Below, piece after piece: positions 1-10,798 of a stretch of 64,000 nt of DNA. A model generated the notes under the pieces. The model was given only the letters and a program-made list of their open reading frames with translations. It was not told the origin of the DNA and searched no databases. Position numbers and translations under genes: made by a program. Origin of the DNA: Fodinibacter sp963730365 (GTDB taxonomy: Bacteria > Actinomycetota > Actinomycetes > Actinomycetales > Dermatophilaceae). Every line of letters starts with the position of its first letter. Position 1 is the first letter of the stretch. The stretch is from contig CAVSRM010000011.1 in assembly GCA_963730365.1 (NCBI GenBank), forward strand, positions 147,110-211,109, written 5' to 3'.

Positions 1-2
1 GT

Positions 3-656
3 GAGCAGCTCTCACGTTGGCGCGACGGCAACCGATACGAGGTGCCGCAGTTCGGGACCGACGTGGGTCATCCGGCCTATGACCAGCGAGGCTTCCTCTG
101 GGCCGGGGGGGTGGGCACCGCCGAGGGGCAACCGGTCCGGCTGTGGGCGGTCGACACCCGTGCCGACCCGGCGGACCCGGAAGCCAGTCGGGCCACCCCG
201 GTGAGTGCTGACTGGTTGTCCGGCCGGCGCGTCGAGCAGGCGCGGGTGGCAGCGGACGGCGACCGGGTCGTCGTCCTGTCGACCCTCCCCGACGGTTCCA
301 GCCCGCGGGTGGACCTCACCGGGATCGTGCGCGGGGAGCGTGGCGTCCCCGAGCATCTCGCCCTGCCGCTGCAGCTGGGGTCGTCGTTGACGCAGGTGCG
401 GGGGCTCAGCTGGGTGGATGACCGAACCGTCGCGGTGCTCGGGGCCCTCGGGGACTCGGGACTGAGCCCGACGATCCTCACCGTCGGCGGCGAGGTGCGC
501 ACGCTCACCGAGGTGCCCAACGGTCAGTCGATCACGGCCACCGGCGGCGAACGCGACCTGTGGGTGATCACCACCAACGGTCGCCTGCTGGGCCGCTCCG
601 GGGCGCAGTGGCTCGACAGCGGACCGGCCACGGACCTGTCGGCTGCCGCGGGCTGA
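3..656 (+). CDS. lpqB: Lipoprotein LpqB, C-terminal part (truncated by window edge)
   Basis: The frame is open from the first bases of the window to the stop at 654-656, so this is the C-terminal 217 residues of a longer protein. The visible part is rich in short beta-strand-like stretches separated by Gly/Asp turns (for example RVVVLSTLPDGSSPRVDL, DRTVAVLGALGD), as in the LpqB beta-propeller domain. In actinobacteria lpqB encodes a lipoprotein next to mtrAB that tunes the MtrB sensor kinase; here it is followed by a ComF-family gene and hpf, the same order as mycobacterial lpqB-Rv3242c-Rv3241c-secA1. The lipobox and any mtrAB lie outside the window. Family call rests on partial sequence plus synteny. 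Confidence 0.75.
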   Translation, partial: EQLSRWRDGNRYEVPQFGTDVGHPAYDQRGFLWAGGVGTAEGQPVRLWAVDTRADPADPEASRATPVSADWLSGRRVEQARVAADGDRVVVLSTLPDGSSPRVDLTGIVRGERGVPEHLALPLQLGSSLTQVRGLSWVDDRTVAVLGALGDSGLSPTILTVGGEVRTLTEVPNGQSITATGGERDLWVITTNGRLLGRSGAQWLDSGPATDLSAAAG

Positions 657-772
657 CGACCTTGCGGTGTCGGCCCCGTCGGGCCTCTCCACACGGGTGA
701 CCCGATGGTGGGTTCGTCCACAGGCTGCGGTCGAGGCGGCAGGTCGTGGCCCCGTGGAACGAGCATGGAGTG

Positions 773-1579
773 ATGAACGAGTCCCGCGCGCCCGCCCTGT
801 CCACGGGCGCCTGGGGTGGCGTGTGGTCCGCGGTCCTGGCTGCGGCCGACCTGGTGCTCCCGGCACGGTGCGCCAGCTGCCCTGCCCCCGAGGGGCCCTT
901 GTGTCACGACTGCCGCGGGGGAGTGCGCGATGTCGGGTTCGCGGGGGGACCCCGGCCGGTGACCCTCGACCCGGCGCCGGCCGGCATGCCGCCGTGCTGG
1001 TCGGCCGCCCGCTTCGACGGGCCGCTCCGCACGGTGGTCACGGCCTACAAGGACCAGAACCGTCGCGACCTGGCTCCCGTTCTGGCGGGCCATCTCGCCT
1101 CGAGCCTCGCCTGTGCCCTGGGCGCCGACCCTGACCTGCGGCACGCCGTCTCCGTCGGCGCCCGGGTGCCCGTCGTGCCGATGCCCGCGTCGCGAGCCTC
1201 GAGGCGACGACGCGGCGACGACCCGGTGCTGGCACTGGGCCGGCGGGTGGTGCGGCACGCGGCCGGGCCCCTCGTCGTCGCCCCTGCCCTGCGCCACGTG
1301 CGCGCCGTCGCAGACCAGTCGGGTCTCGGACGAGAGGAGCGGGCACGCAACCTGAACCGTGCACTGAGTGTCGATCCGGCGTGGCGGGACGTCATCGCGG
1401 GAGTGCCGTGCCTGCTGGTCGACGACGTCGTGACCACGGGCGCCACGCTCTGCGAGGCCGCTCGGGCCATCCGGGCGGAAGGCGCTTCCGCCGTCGTCGC
1501 CGTCACCGTGGCGGCGACACCGAGCAGACGTGACGAGGCAGACCCTCGACGGGCGTCCGTTCCCCTTGTGGGGCGGTGA
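773..1579 (+). CDS. ComF-family phosphoribosyltransferase-like protein
   Basis: 268 aa from ATG 773; an in-frame GTG at 746 is possible but the ATG gives the normal N-terminus. Residues about 30-50 hold a Cys-x2-Cys (CASC) and a second Cys-x2-Cys (CHDC), the zinc-binding N-terminal module of ComF proteins. The C-terminal half is a type I phosphoribosyltransferase fold with the PRPP-binding loop LLVDDVVTTGAT. Family members are linked to DNA uptake and processing in competent bacteria; in actinobacteria the role is unproven. It sits between lpqB and hpf on the same strand, and the position agrees with mycobacterial Rv3242c. Confidence 0.85.
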   Translation: MNESRAPALSTGAWGGVWSAVLAAADLVLPARCASCPAPEGPLCHDCRGGVRDVGFAGGPRPVTLDPAPAGMPPCWSAARFDGPLRTVVTAYKDQNRRDLAPVLAGHLASSLACALGADPDLRHAVSVGARVPVVPMPASRASRRRRGDDPVLALGRRVVRHAAGPLVVAPALRHVRAVADQSGLGREERARNLNRALSVDPAWRDVIAGVPCLLVDDVVTTGATLCEAARAIRAEGASAVVAVTVAATPSRRDEADPRRASVPLVGR

Positions 1580-1685
1580 CTCCCCGACTAGCGTCCATGT
1601 ATAGCCCCCAGTCCTCCGGAGGTGATGTGCAGACGCCGGATCCGTCGTGAGCAGAGCCAATTCGCACAGCACCGAGGAGGACCAC

Positions 1686-2357
1686 ATGGACGTTGTCGTC
1701 ACCGGACGGCACTTGACCGTCTCCGACCGTTTTCGCGCGCACATCGAGGAGAAGCTGGCCAAGGTCACGCAGCTCGCCCCGCGCACGCGACGGGTGGAGG
1801 TTCTGATCAGCCACGAGCCCAACAAGCGCCAGGCGAAGTCCTGCGACAGGGTCGAGATCACCTGCTATGCCAAGGGTCCCGTCGTCCGGGCCGAGGCGTG
1901 CGTCGAGGACAAGTACGCCGCCCTCGACATGGCGATCGACAAGCTGATGGAGCGGCTCAGGCGCCAGCACGACAGGCGACAGGTCCACCGCGGACGGCGC
2001 ACCCCCGAATCGGTGGCGCGGGCCACCGCGCGGATCGCCGCGCCCAGCGAGGACGTGACCGCGACCGAGGCACCCAGCGAGGCCGGCGAGCCCTTCGCCG
2101 ACTCGCCGGTTGAGGTCCGCGAGAAGGTGCACCGCTCGGAGCCGATGACGTTGGCCGACGCGCTCAGCGAGATGGAGCTCGTGGGGCACGACTTCTACCT
2201 CTTCCACGACCTCGACACCGACCGCGCGAGCGTGGTCTACCGGCGACGTGGCTGGTCCTACGGCGTGCTGCACCTCGACCTCGACGGGTCCCTGGCGGAC
2301 CCGGAGGACTCCCCATCGACCTCCGGGGAGGAGGGCGTCGAAGCAGCCGCGTCGTGA
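1686..2357 (+). CDS. hpf: Ribosome hibernation promoting factor, long form
   Basis: 223 aa. I chose ATG 1686 because GAGGAGG lies a few bases upstream; the in-frame GTG at 1647 would add residues that do not resemble the family. Residues 1-100 form the S30AE/YfiA domain (starts MDVVVTGRHLTVSDRFRAH) that binds the 30S decoding centre. Residues about 165-215 form the C-terminal dimerisation domain (ALSEMELVGHDFYLFHDLD), which joins two 70S ribosomes into inactive 100S dimers. The linker is Ala/Glu-rich. The length fits long HPF. The gene lies between a ComF-family gene and an orphan response regulator, two genes upstream of the secA neighbourhood as in mycobacteria (Rv3241c). Confidence 0.95.
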   Translation: MDVVVTGRHLTVSDRFRAHIEEKLAKVTQLAPRTRRVEVLISHEPNKRQAKSCDRVEITCYAKGPVVRAEACVEDKYAALDMAIDKLMERLRRQHDRRQVHRGRRTPESVARATARIAAPSEDVTATEAPSEAGEPFADSPVEVREKVHRSEPMTLADALSEMELVGHDFYLFHDLDTDRASVVYRRRGWSYGVLHLDLDGSLADPEDSPSTSGEEGVEAAAS

Positions 2358-2401
2358 ACCGCATCCGACAACCGGTGCTTGGGTGTGCGGGTCCGACCTG
2401 A

Positions 2402-2407
2402 CACCAT
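2402..2407 (+). promoter_or_regulatory. Possible -10 hexamer for leaderless response-regulator start
   Basis: CACCAT lies exactly 6 nt before the GTG at 2414. It matches the spacing of the clearer TANNNT elements at 14216, 27528, 27651, 41513 and 43557, but the first base is C, so it is a weak member of the group. It favours the GTG over the ATG at 2423 as start. Confidence 0.35.
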
Positions 2408-2413
2408 GGGCCC

Positions 2414-3115
2414 GTGGTAACGATGGCTGTCGAATCGTCTCTCTCGGGTCGTGGTGCGTCCGAGCCCATTCGCGTCGTGATCGCCGACGACCACCGCTCC
2501 TACCGCCAGGGCATGAAGATCGTCGTCGAGCTCGACGGGGTGGCCGAGGTGGTGGGCGAGGCGAGCAACGGCACCGAGGCCATCGAGCTCTGCGTGAGCC
2601 TGACCCCGGACGTCGTCCTGATGGACGTGCGCATGCCGGGACTCGGCGGGATCGAGGCCTGCCAGCAGGTCAAGAACGCCGTGCCGTCGGCGCGGATCCT
2701 CATGCTCACGATGTCCGACGACGAGAGCGACCTCTTCGAGGCGATCAAGGCGGGCGCCAGCGGCTACCTCCTCAAGGACCTTCCCGGCGAGGAGGTGGCC
2801 GACGCCATCTCGCGCGTGCACGACGGCCAGGCGATCATCCCGCCGAGCATGGCCGCGACGCTCCTCGGGGAGTTCAGCCGCCTGAGCGTTGAGGCGGCCC
2901 CACCCGAGGGAGCGCAGCTCACCGAGCGCGAGGTCGAGGTGCTCCGGCTCGTGGCGCGCGGCCTCGCCAACCGGGAGATCGCCCAGGACCTCGTCATCTC
3001 GGAGAACACCGTCAAGAACCACGTGCGCAACATCCTTGAGAAGCTCCACCTCCACTCGCGCGTGGAGGCGGCCGTCTACGCGCACCGCCTCCGCCTCCTG
3101 CCCGAGGATGGCTGA
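2414..3115 (+). CDS. Orphan NarL/LuxR-family response regulator
   Basis: 233 aa. The receiver domain (about 18-135) has the acidic pair D25-D26, the phospho-acceptor D71 in VVLMDVRMPG, the conserved T/S and K of the fold, and is followed by a LuxR-type helix-turn-helix (about 165-228: LTEREVEVLRLVARGLANREIA, then NTVKNHVRNILEKL). It should act as a phosphorylation-controlled transcription factor. No histidine kinase lies next to it; the only kinase in the window, at 41.5 kb, is a PdtaS type that normally pairs with an ANTAR regulator. The gene overlaps the following glycosylase by 8 nt, so the two may be co-expressed. An alternative start is ATG 2423. Confidence 0.9.
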   Translation: MVTMAVESSLSGRGASEPIRVVIADDHRSYRQGMKIVVELDGVAEVVGEASNGTEAIELCVSLTPDVVLMDVRMPGLGGIEACQQVKNAVPSARILMLTMSDDESDLFEAIKAGASGYLLKDLPGEEVADAISRVHDGQAIIPPSMAATLLGEFSRLSVEAAPPEGAQLTEREVEVLRLVARGLANREIAQDLVISENTVKNHVRNILEKLHLHSRVEAAVYAHRLRLLPEDG

Positions 3116-4388
3116 GCCCTCCGCTGCGGTCCCGCTCAGCACGGCAGCGGCGCGCCGGATCGCCCTGGCCGCTCAGGGGTTCGCCCGTGCTCGGCCCGCC
3201 GTTCCGGGCACGCGGGACATCCGGCGCGTGGTCGACACCGTCGGCGTGGTGCAGATCGACAGCGTCAACGTGCTCTCCCGCAGCCACTACCTCCCATTCT
3301 TCTCCCGCCTCGGCCCCTACGACCGGGCCCTGCTCGACCGGGCACGTGATGTCGCCCCACGCCGGGTCGTGGAGTACTGGGCCCACGAGGCATCGCTCGT
3401 CCCTCCGGCCACCTGGCCGCTGCTCGACTTCCGGATGCGCCGCGCCCAGTCGGACGCGTGGGGCGGGATGCAGCGCGTCGCGCGCGACCATCCCGACCTC
3501 GTCGAGGCCGTCCTGGACGAGGTCGCTCGCCGTGGGCCGCTGACCAGCCGCCAGGTCGAGGAGGCGCTCGCGCACGACCTGCCCCGCCAGCGCGATGAGT
3601 GGGGCTGGAACTGGTCGCTCGTCAAGAACGCCCTCGAGCACCTCTTCTGGGCGGGTGAGGTGAGCAGTGCGGGGCGCACCAGCCAGTTCGAACGGCGGTA
3701 CGCCGTGCCGGCCCGCGTGCTCCCACCGGCGCTGCGCGAGCAGGCCCTGGACCCGGATGCCCGTCCATCGGCGGGGGAGGCCTTTCGCCGGCTCATCGAG
3801 ATCTCGGCCCGCGCCCACGGCGTCGGGACCGAACAGTGCCTGCGCGACTACTTCCGACTGGCCCCGGAGCAGGCCCGCCCCGCCATCGCCTCACTTGTCG
3901 AGGACGGCACCCTGCTGCCGGCGACGATCGAGGGATGGCGGCGCCCGGCATACCTCCACCGCCTCGCCCGCCGACCCCGGCGGGTGCAGGCGCGGGCCCT
4001 GCTCTCGCCGTTCGACTCGCTGATCTGGCAGCGGGACCGCACCCGCGCGCTGTTCGGCTTCGACTACCGGCTCGAGATCTACGTGCCCGAGCACCTGCGC
4101 GTGCACGGCTACTACGTGCTGCCGTTCCTGCTCGGTGAACACCTCGTCGCTCGCGTCGACCTCAAGGCAGACCGGGTTGCCGGGGTGCTCCGCGTGCGGC
4201 AGTGCACCTGGGAGCCGGGTCGTGGGGGAGCGGACGACCAGCGCGAGCTCACCGAGGAGCTCACGGCCGTGGCGCACTGGCTCACCCTCACCCTCGCCCC
4301 TGACCTCCTCGACGCCGTCCGTCCCGCCACTCCCACATGTGCCGCAGCCACGCGTCGCGCCGAGGTAAGGGGCTGCCGAGGCCGGTGA
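3108..4388 (+). CDS. Winged-helix (HTH_42) DNA glycosylase, AlkX/YcaQ-like
   Basis: 426 aa from ATG 3108, overlapping the regulator stop by 8 nt. The protein belongs to the HTH_42 superfamily of tandem winged-helix domains (formerly DUF1006), which includes AlkZ and E. coli YcaQ/AlkX. These enzymes cut N-glycosidic bonds of alkylated bases, including interstrand crosslinks. The catalytic motif is visible at residues 49-51 as QID in VVQIDSVNVLSRSHY; the Q-x-D form is typical of the AlkX branch, while AlkZ has Q-x-Q. Other family marks are the WAHEASL stretch and SPFDSLIWQRDR near the C-terminus. Likely cytosolic and DNA-bound. The substrate cannot be read from sequence. Confidence 0.85.
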   Translation: MAEPSAAVPLSTAAARRIALAAQGFARARPAVPGTRDIRRVVDTVGVVQIDSVNVLSRSHYLPFFSRLGPYDRALLDRARDVAPRRVVEYWAHEASLVPPATWPLLDFRMRRAQSDAWGGMQRVARDHPDLVEAVLDEVARRGPLTSRQVEEALAHDLPRQRDEWGWNWSLVKNALEHLFWAGEVSSAGRTSQFERRYAVPARVLPPALREQALDPDARPSAGEAFRRLIEISARAHGVGTEQCLRDYFRLAPEQARPAIASLVEDGTLLPATIEGWRRPAYLHRLARRPRRVQARALLSPFDSLIWQRDRTRALFGFDYRLEIYVPEHLRVHGYYVLPFLLGEHLVARVDLKADRVAGVLRVRQCTWEPGRGGADDQRELTEELTAVAHWLTLTLAPDLLDAVRPATPTCAAATRRAEVRGCRGR

Positions 4389-4422
4389 TCGGCGTGTCGA
4401 GACTGGAGGGCAGTGGCCGGGG

Positions 4423-5556
4423 TCAGGGGCGGAGGAGCTCCCAGTGCAGGGCATCGACGGTGCGGCCGTCTGGGAGGAGGTCGGCGGCGGTCTCGTGCCC
4501 CCAGATCCTGAAGCCGAGCCGGTCGAGCACCGTGTTGCTGGCGAGGTTGTCCTCCGCGGTCCCGGCGACCAGGCGGCGCAGGCCCATACCGCCCTCTCCC
4601 CGCGACCTGAGGGCATGGTGCATCACGACCCTGGCGGCGGCGGTCGCCACACCGCGTCCGCGGGCGCTGGGGAGCACCTGGTAGCCGAGCTCGGCGGCAT
4701 CGTCGTCGAGGGTGCCCTGTTTGACGAAGACGAGCACCTCGCCCAGGGCCGCATCGGTGCGCTCGTCGGCCACGCACCAGCTCATGCTCGACCCGCGCGC
4801 CATGAACTCGCGCCGCACGAGCAGCCACTCGGGGAAGGTGTCGGCGTCGAGCACCCCGCGGGCCGGCATGTGGTGGGCGGGCTGGTCGCGCGACTCGAGG
4901 TGGAGCACGTCCTCGTCGCGCCACGGGCGCAGCCGGATGCCGCCCGCCTCCGCCGAGGCGAGCACGGGTGGGTCCTCCCACGGGGTGCGGGCCTCCATCA
5001 CGTCGTCGGCGCCGAGGCTCGCCTTCCAGGCGTCGACCGGTGGGCCCTGCGCCGCGGGGAGCGAGCCGGGAACGGTGCCGTGGTAGGTGAACCCGCACGA
5101 CCACGCGACCCGCCACGACGCGAAGTTCCCCCGCTCGGCCTGCCAGTGCATGCGCGTGCCGCCCTGGCCGAACCACCACTGGCAGACCAGCCGCAGCGCA
5201 CTCGCCATCAGCCCCGCGCCTCGCCCCGCCGGGTGCAGGCCGTACCCGACCTCTGCCGCCATCCCCGGGCCCGGCCTGACGTCGATGGTCCCGAGGTACG
5301 CCGAGTCGGGGTCACTCGCCGACGTCACGGCCCAGTGGCGGTTGCCTCGCTCGTCGTTCCAGCCCGCCTCGATGAGCGCGAGCCACTCCCCCCCGTCCTT
5401 CTCGGTGTAGGGACGCGGGATCGTCGTCCAGCGCAGGCTCTGCGCGTCGCGGCTCTGTTCGACGATTCGGTCGAGGTCCTCGGGACGGTGCGCCCTGAGC
5501 AGCGCCAGGCCGTCGGTGAGCTCGGGCACGCAGGCCGGAAACGGCATACCGGTCAT
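4423..5556 (-). CDS. Tandem GNAT-domain N-acetyltransferase
   Basis: 377 aa from ATG 5556; an in-frame GTG at 5565 is an alternative. Two GNAT folds are visible. The first covers about residues 10-165, with an acetyl-CoA loop region around VGYGLHPAGRGAGLMASALRL. The second covers about 200-377, with LGYQVLPSARGRGVATAAAR matching the V-x-x-x-x-R/Q-x-x-G-x-G/A pattern and NLASNTVLDRLGFR matching motif B (N-x-x-S-x-x-x-x-x-x-x-GF). Such two-domain proteins often acylate small molecules or N-termini; the substrate is unknown. It is convergent with the AlkX-like gene (34 bp apart) and divergent from secA. Confidence 0.8.
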   Translation of the reverse strand: MTGMPFPACVPELTDGLALLRAHRPEDLDRIVEQSRDAQSLRWTTIPRPYTEKDGGEWLALIEAGWNDERGNRHWAVTSASDPDSAYLGTIDVRPGPGMAAEVGYGLHPAGRGAGLMASALRLVCQWWFGQGGTRMHWQAERGNFASWRVAWSCGFTYHGTVPGSLPAAQGPPVDAWKASLGADDVMEARTPWEDPPVLASAEAGGIRLRPWRDEDVLHLESRDQPAHHMPARGVLDADTFPEWLLVRREFMARGSSMSWCVADERTDAALGEVLVFVKQGTLDDDAAELGYQVLPSARGRGVATAAARVVMHHALRSRGEGGMGLRRLVAGTAEDNLASNTVLDRLGFRIWGHETAADLLPDGRTVDALHWELLRP

Positions 5557-5741
5557 GAGCACCACCCAACCACCGCGCAGGGGGTGGTGGGAACTCCCTC
5601 CGCCGTGTGCCTCGTTGGCCCTTGGGTGCCTCCGGCTCGTTCCGTGGGGCGCATGCCGCTCGACTACCCTAGGCAGGTCCCGGTCGGGCGACCGCCGGAC
5701 GCTGCACCGTCACACGCTGTCACGCCAAGGGAGTTCCACTC

Positions 5742-8671
<2,930 letters not shown>

Positions 8672-8675
<4 letters not shown>

Positions 8676-8699
8676 CCCAAGGGTCACGCCCCCGGGGGC
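8672..8699. terminator. Paired palindromes at the secA stop codon
   Basis: GTGACCC-AA-GGGTCAC (8672-8687) is a perfect inverted repeat that includes the secA stop codon, and it is followed directly by the perfect palindrome GCCCCCGGGGGC (8688-8699). A second hairpin, GGTTGC-N7-GCAACC, lies at 8781-8799. No T-run follows. These are plausible GC-rich terminators for secA but could also be processing or protein-binding sites. Confidence 0.4.
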
Positions 8700-8869
8700 C
8701 GGCACCGCACCTGGATCGACCCTCGGTTCCCGACGGCAGCGCACCCGGCTCTGGTGGCGCCGGTCCGGGTGCCGCACCAGGGTTGCGCTAGCGGCAACCA
8801 CGCGAACTTCAGCGGACCCCAGCACTGGGCGCGTACGGTGACTTCCACGGCGAGCCACGGAAGGCGGCG

Positions 8870-9760
8870 GTGGTGACGAAGGATCTGGAACGCAGTCCGC
8901 GGTCCGTCATCGGGCCGCACCTGCGGCCCGAGGCGCAGGTCGCCGTCGATGCTGCGCTCGGCACGCTGGGTGCCGCCCTCGGCGCGGCCGTGGTGGTGGC
9001 GAGGACCGGAGCGCGGGCCACGGCACCGGTCACCCGGTTCCTCTGGCGTCCGCCGCTCGTGCCGCGCTCGCTCCAGCCCGCCTCGTTCGTGTCCGCCGCG
9101 GCCCGTGCCGGGCGTGCGGACCGGGATCTCCTGGCCCGCCGGGCCGCGCTGCTGCTCGATGCGTTGGCCCCAGCACTCGTCGAGGCGGTCGTGGCTCGCC
9201 TCGACCTGAACGACCTCGTCGCTGAGCACGTCGACCTCGACGCCCTCGTGGCGACGGTGGATCTCGACGGTGCGGTGGCGCGGGTGGATCTCGACGGTGC
9301 GGTGGCGCGGGTGGATCTCGACGGTGTAGTGGCGCGGGTGGACCTGGACGGCGCGGTGGCGCGGGTGGACCTCGACGCGATCGTGGCGCGGGTGGACCTG
9401 AATGCCGCGGTTGCCCTGGTGGACATCGACGCCGCCGTGGCGCGGGTGGACCTGGACGCCGCCGTCGGGCGGGTGGACCTCGATGCGGCTGTGGCGCGGG
9501 TGGACCTGGATGGCGCCGTTGCCCTGGTCGACCTCGATGCCATCATCGACCGGATCGACCTGGTCGGGATCGTGGGCGAGGTGCTCGACGAGCTCGACCT
9601 GCCGGCGATCATCCGCGACTCGACCGGCTCGATGGCCTCGGAGACGGTGCACGGCGTGCGGATGACCGGCATCACCGCCGACGACGCGATCTCCCGGGTC
9701 GTCGACCGGGCGCTCTTCCGACGTCGGCGCCAGGCTGCCCGTGAGGAAACCGACCAATGA
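8870..9760 (+). CDS. Protein with 12 perfect-period 9-residue repeats
   Basis: 296 aa, start GTG 8870 (GTG 8873 is adjacent) after a purine-rich site. I do not recognise a named family. Residues 1-106 hold an Ala-rich stretch (GTLGAALGAAVVVA) and basic segments. From residue 127 to 234 there are twelve uninterrupted 9-residue units of consensus V-A-R-V-D-L-D-G-A, preceded by two looser units from 107. Hydrophobic positions (V1, V4, L6) alternate with D5/D7. The C-terminal 50 residues are unrelated and end basic (ALFRRRRQAA). Its stop overlaps the start of the RDD membrane protein (ATGA), so the two are translationally coupled and may work together, possibly at the membrane. Function not assigned. 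Confidence 0.8.
   Translation: MVTKDLERSPRSVIGPHLRPEAQVAVDAALGTLGAALGAAVVVARTGARATAPVTRFLWRPPLVPRSLQPASFVSAAARAGRADRDLLARRAALLLDALAPALVEAVVARLDLNDLVAEHVDLDALVATVDLDGAVARVDLDGAVARVDLDGVVARVDLDGAVARVDLDAIVARVDLNAAVALVDIDAAVARVDLDAAVGRVDLDAAVARVDLDGAVALVDLDAIIDRIDLVGIVGEVLDELDLPAIIRDSTGSMASETVHGVRMTGITADDAISRVVDRALFRRRRQAAREETDQ
9188..9571 (+). repeat. 27-bp in-frame tandem repeat array
   Basis: Coding repeat within the 8870-9760 gene. Units of 27 bp resemble gtggcgcgggtggacctcg plus 8 bases, with third-position drift between copies. Twelve units are in strict register from 9248 to 9571, plus two less regular units before them. Several units at 9262-9360 are nearly identical at nucleotide level, pointing to recent unit duplication. 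Confidence 0.85.
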
Positions 9761-10290
9761 GCACCCGCGACATCTCACCGGTTCCGCGCGAGGCGCGGCC
9801 CTACCAGGGGGCGCCGGCCGGCGTCGTCACGAGGGTGGTGGCCAACATCCTCGATGCCCTTGTCGTCGCGGTGGCTCTCGGGGTCGGCTACATCGGCTGG
9901 GCGAGTGTCGTGTTCCTCCGGGACCCCCGGTCCTTCGAGTTCCCTTCGGTCTCCCTGCTCTTCAGCCTCACGGCAGCGATGGGCGTCACGACCGTGTACT
10001 TCTGGCTCGCCTGGTGGCTGGCCGGCAGGACCTACGGCGGGCACGTGTTGGGGCTGCGGGTACACGGGCGCCTGGGGCGCCGGCTCGGGCCGCTGCGGGC
10101 GCTGGTGCGCGCCGCGTTCTGCGTGTTCTTCCCCATCGGGTTGTTCTGGTGCGTCATCAGCCCTCAGCGCCGCTCGGTGCAGGATCTCGTGCTCTGGACG
10201 ACGGTGGTCTACGACTGGTTGCCTCGCGAGCCGGGCGTCGACCACCACCCCCGGGGCTCGCACGAGGTCACCCCACCTGAAGCGCGCTGA
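9757..10290 (+). CDS. RDD-family membrane protein
   Basis: 177 aa. ATG 9757 overlaps the previous stop by 4 nt; GAGGAAA upstream serves as ribosome site. Three hydrophobic segments (about 28-48, 66-92, 118-140) and the family pattern are visible: an Arg near the start of the first helix (RVVANILDALVV), a polar-aromatic stretch LAGRTYGGHVLGLRV and a final Asp/Arg pair near RRSVQDLVLWTTVVYD. RDD proteins are small integral membrane proteins of mixed roles, some proposed ion antiporters. Coupling to the 9-residue-repeat protein suggests a joint role. The 3' end overlaps the convergent Rv3235-like gene by 23 bp. Confidence 0.85.
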   Translation: MSTRDISPVPREARPYQGAPAGVVTRVVANILDALVVAVALGVGYIGWASVVFLRDPRSFEFPSVSLLFSLTAAMGVTTVYFWLAWWLAGRTYGGHVLGLRVHGRLGRRLGPLRALVRAAFCVFFPIGLFWCVISPQRRSVQDLVLWTTVVYDWLPREPGVDHHPRGSHEVTPPEAR

Positions 10291-10798
10291 CCCGCCACTT
10301 GCCGTCCTGGCCGACGAGCCTCATCGCCACCGCGCGAACCCGGCTCCCCTGCCGCAGGATGACGGCTGCCTCGGCCACCCCGTTCGCCGGCTCGCACACC
10401 CGCACCCTCAGCACCTGGATGCGCTGCCGCTGCAAGGGCCTTCCCTGGGCGCGGCGGCGGGCGACCAGGGCCCCACGGCGGGCGACCACGGCGTACACCT
10501 CGGGAGTGGTCCATCGGACGATCTGCGGTGCGGTGCGCGAACCTGTCATCACCTCGAGGATCGCCTGTCCCAGCCGGGCTGCCCACGCAGCCGGGTCCGG
10601 CAGGTCGACCCGCGACGTCGTCTGCGGTCCGAACACCTCGTCGTCCGAGGCAGACGTGAAGTCGACCGCCAGGGCGTCCTGGACGTAGCCGGTCCTGGCG
10701 TCACCCGCCTCGCGGGACCGTCGTAGCGCCTCAGCGAGTGAGATGGCCGGTGGGAGCGTCGTCTGGCGTGGGACGACGTGGAGTGCGCCCGAGCTCAT
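10268..10798 (-). CDS. Rv3235-family protein
   Basis: 176 aa from ATG 10798, whose ATGA overlaps the stop of the upstream LysM gene. The C-terminal about 120 residues (AAWAARLGQAILEVMTGSR, then QIVRWTTPEVYAVVARR, ending KWRVSALQVG) match the actinobacterial Rv3235 family, which is found close to secA in mycobacteria. The N-terminal 50 residues look disordered. Molecular function is unknown. No signal peptide or membrane segment is seen. Translational coupling to a LysM membrane protein suggests a cell-envelope or division context. Confidence 0.7.
   Translation of the reverse strand: MSSGALHVVPRQTTLPPAISLAEALRRSREAGDARTGYVQDALAVDFTSASDDEVFGPQTTSRVDLPDPAAWAARLGQAILEVMTGSRTAPQIVRWTTPEVYAVVARRGALVARRRAQGRPLQRQRIQVLRVRVCEPANGVAEAAVILRQGSRVRAVAMRLVGQDGKWRVSALQVG

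Noticed and set aside
9188..9571. CRISPR array or tandem non-coding repeat
   Set aside because: Units are contiguous 27-bp codon repeats in one open frame, with no spacers.
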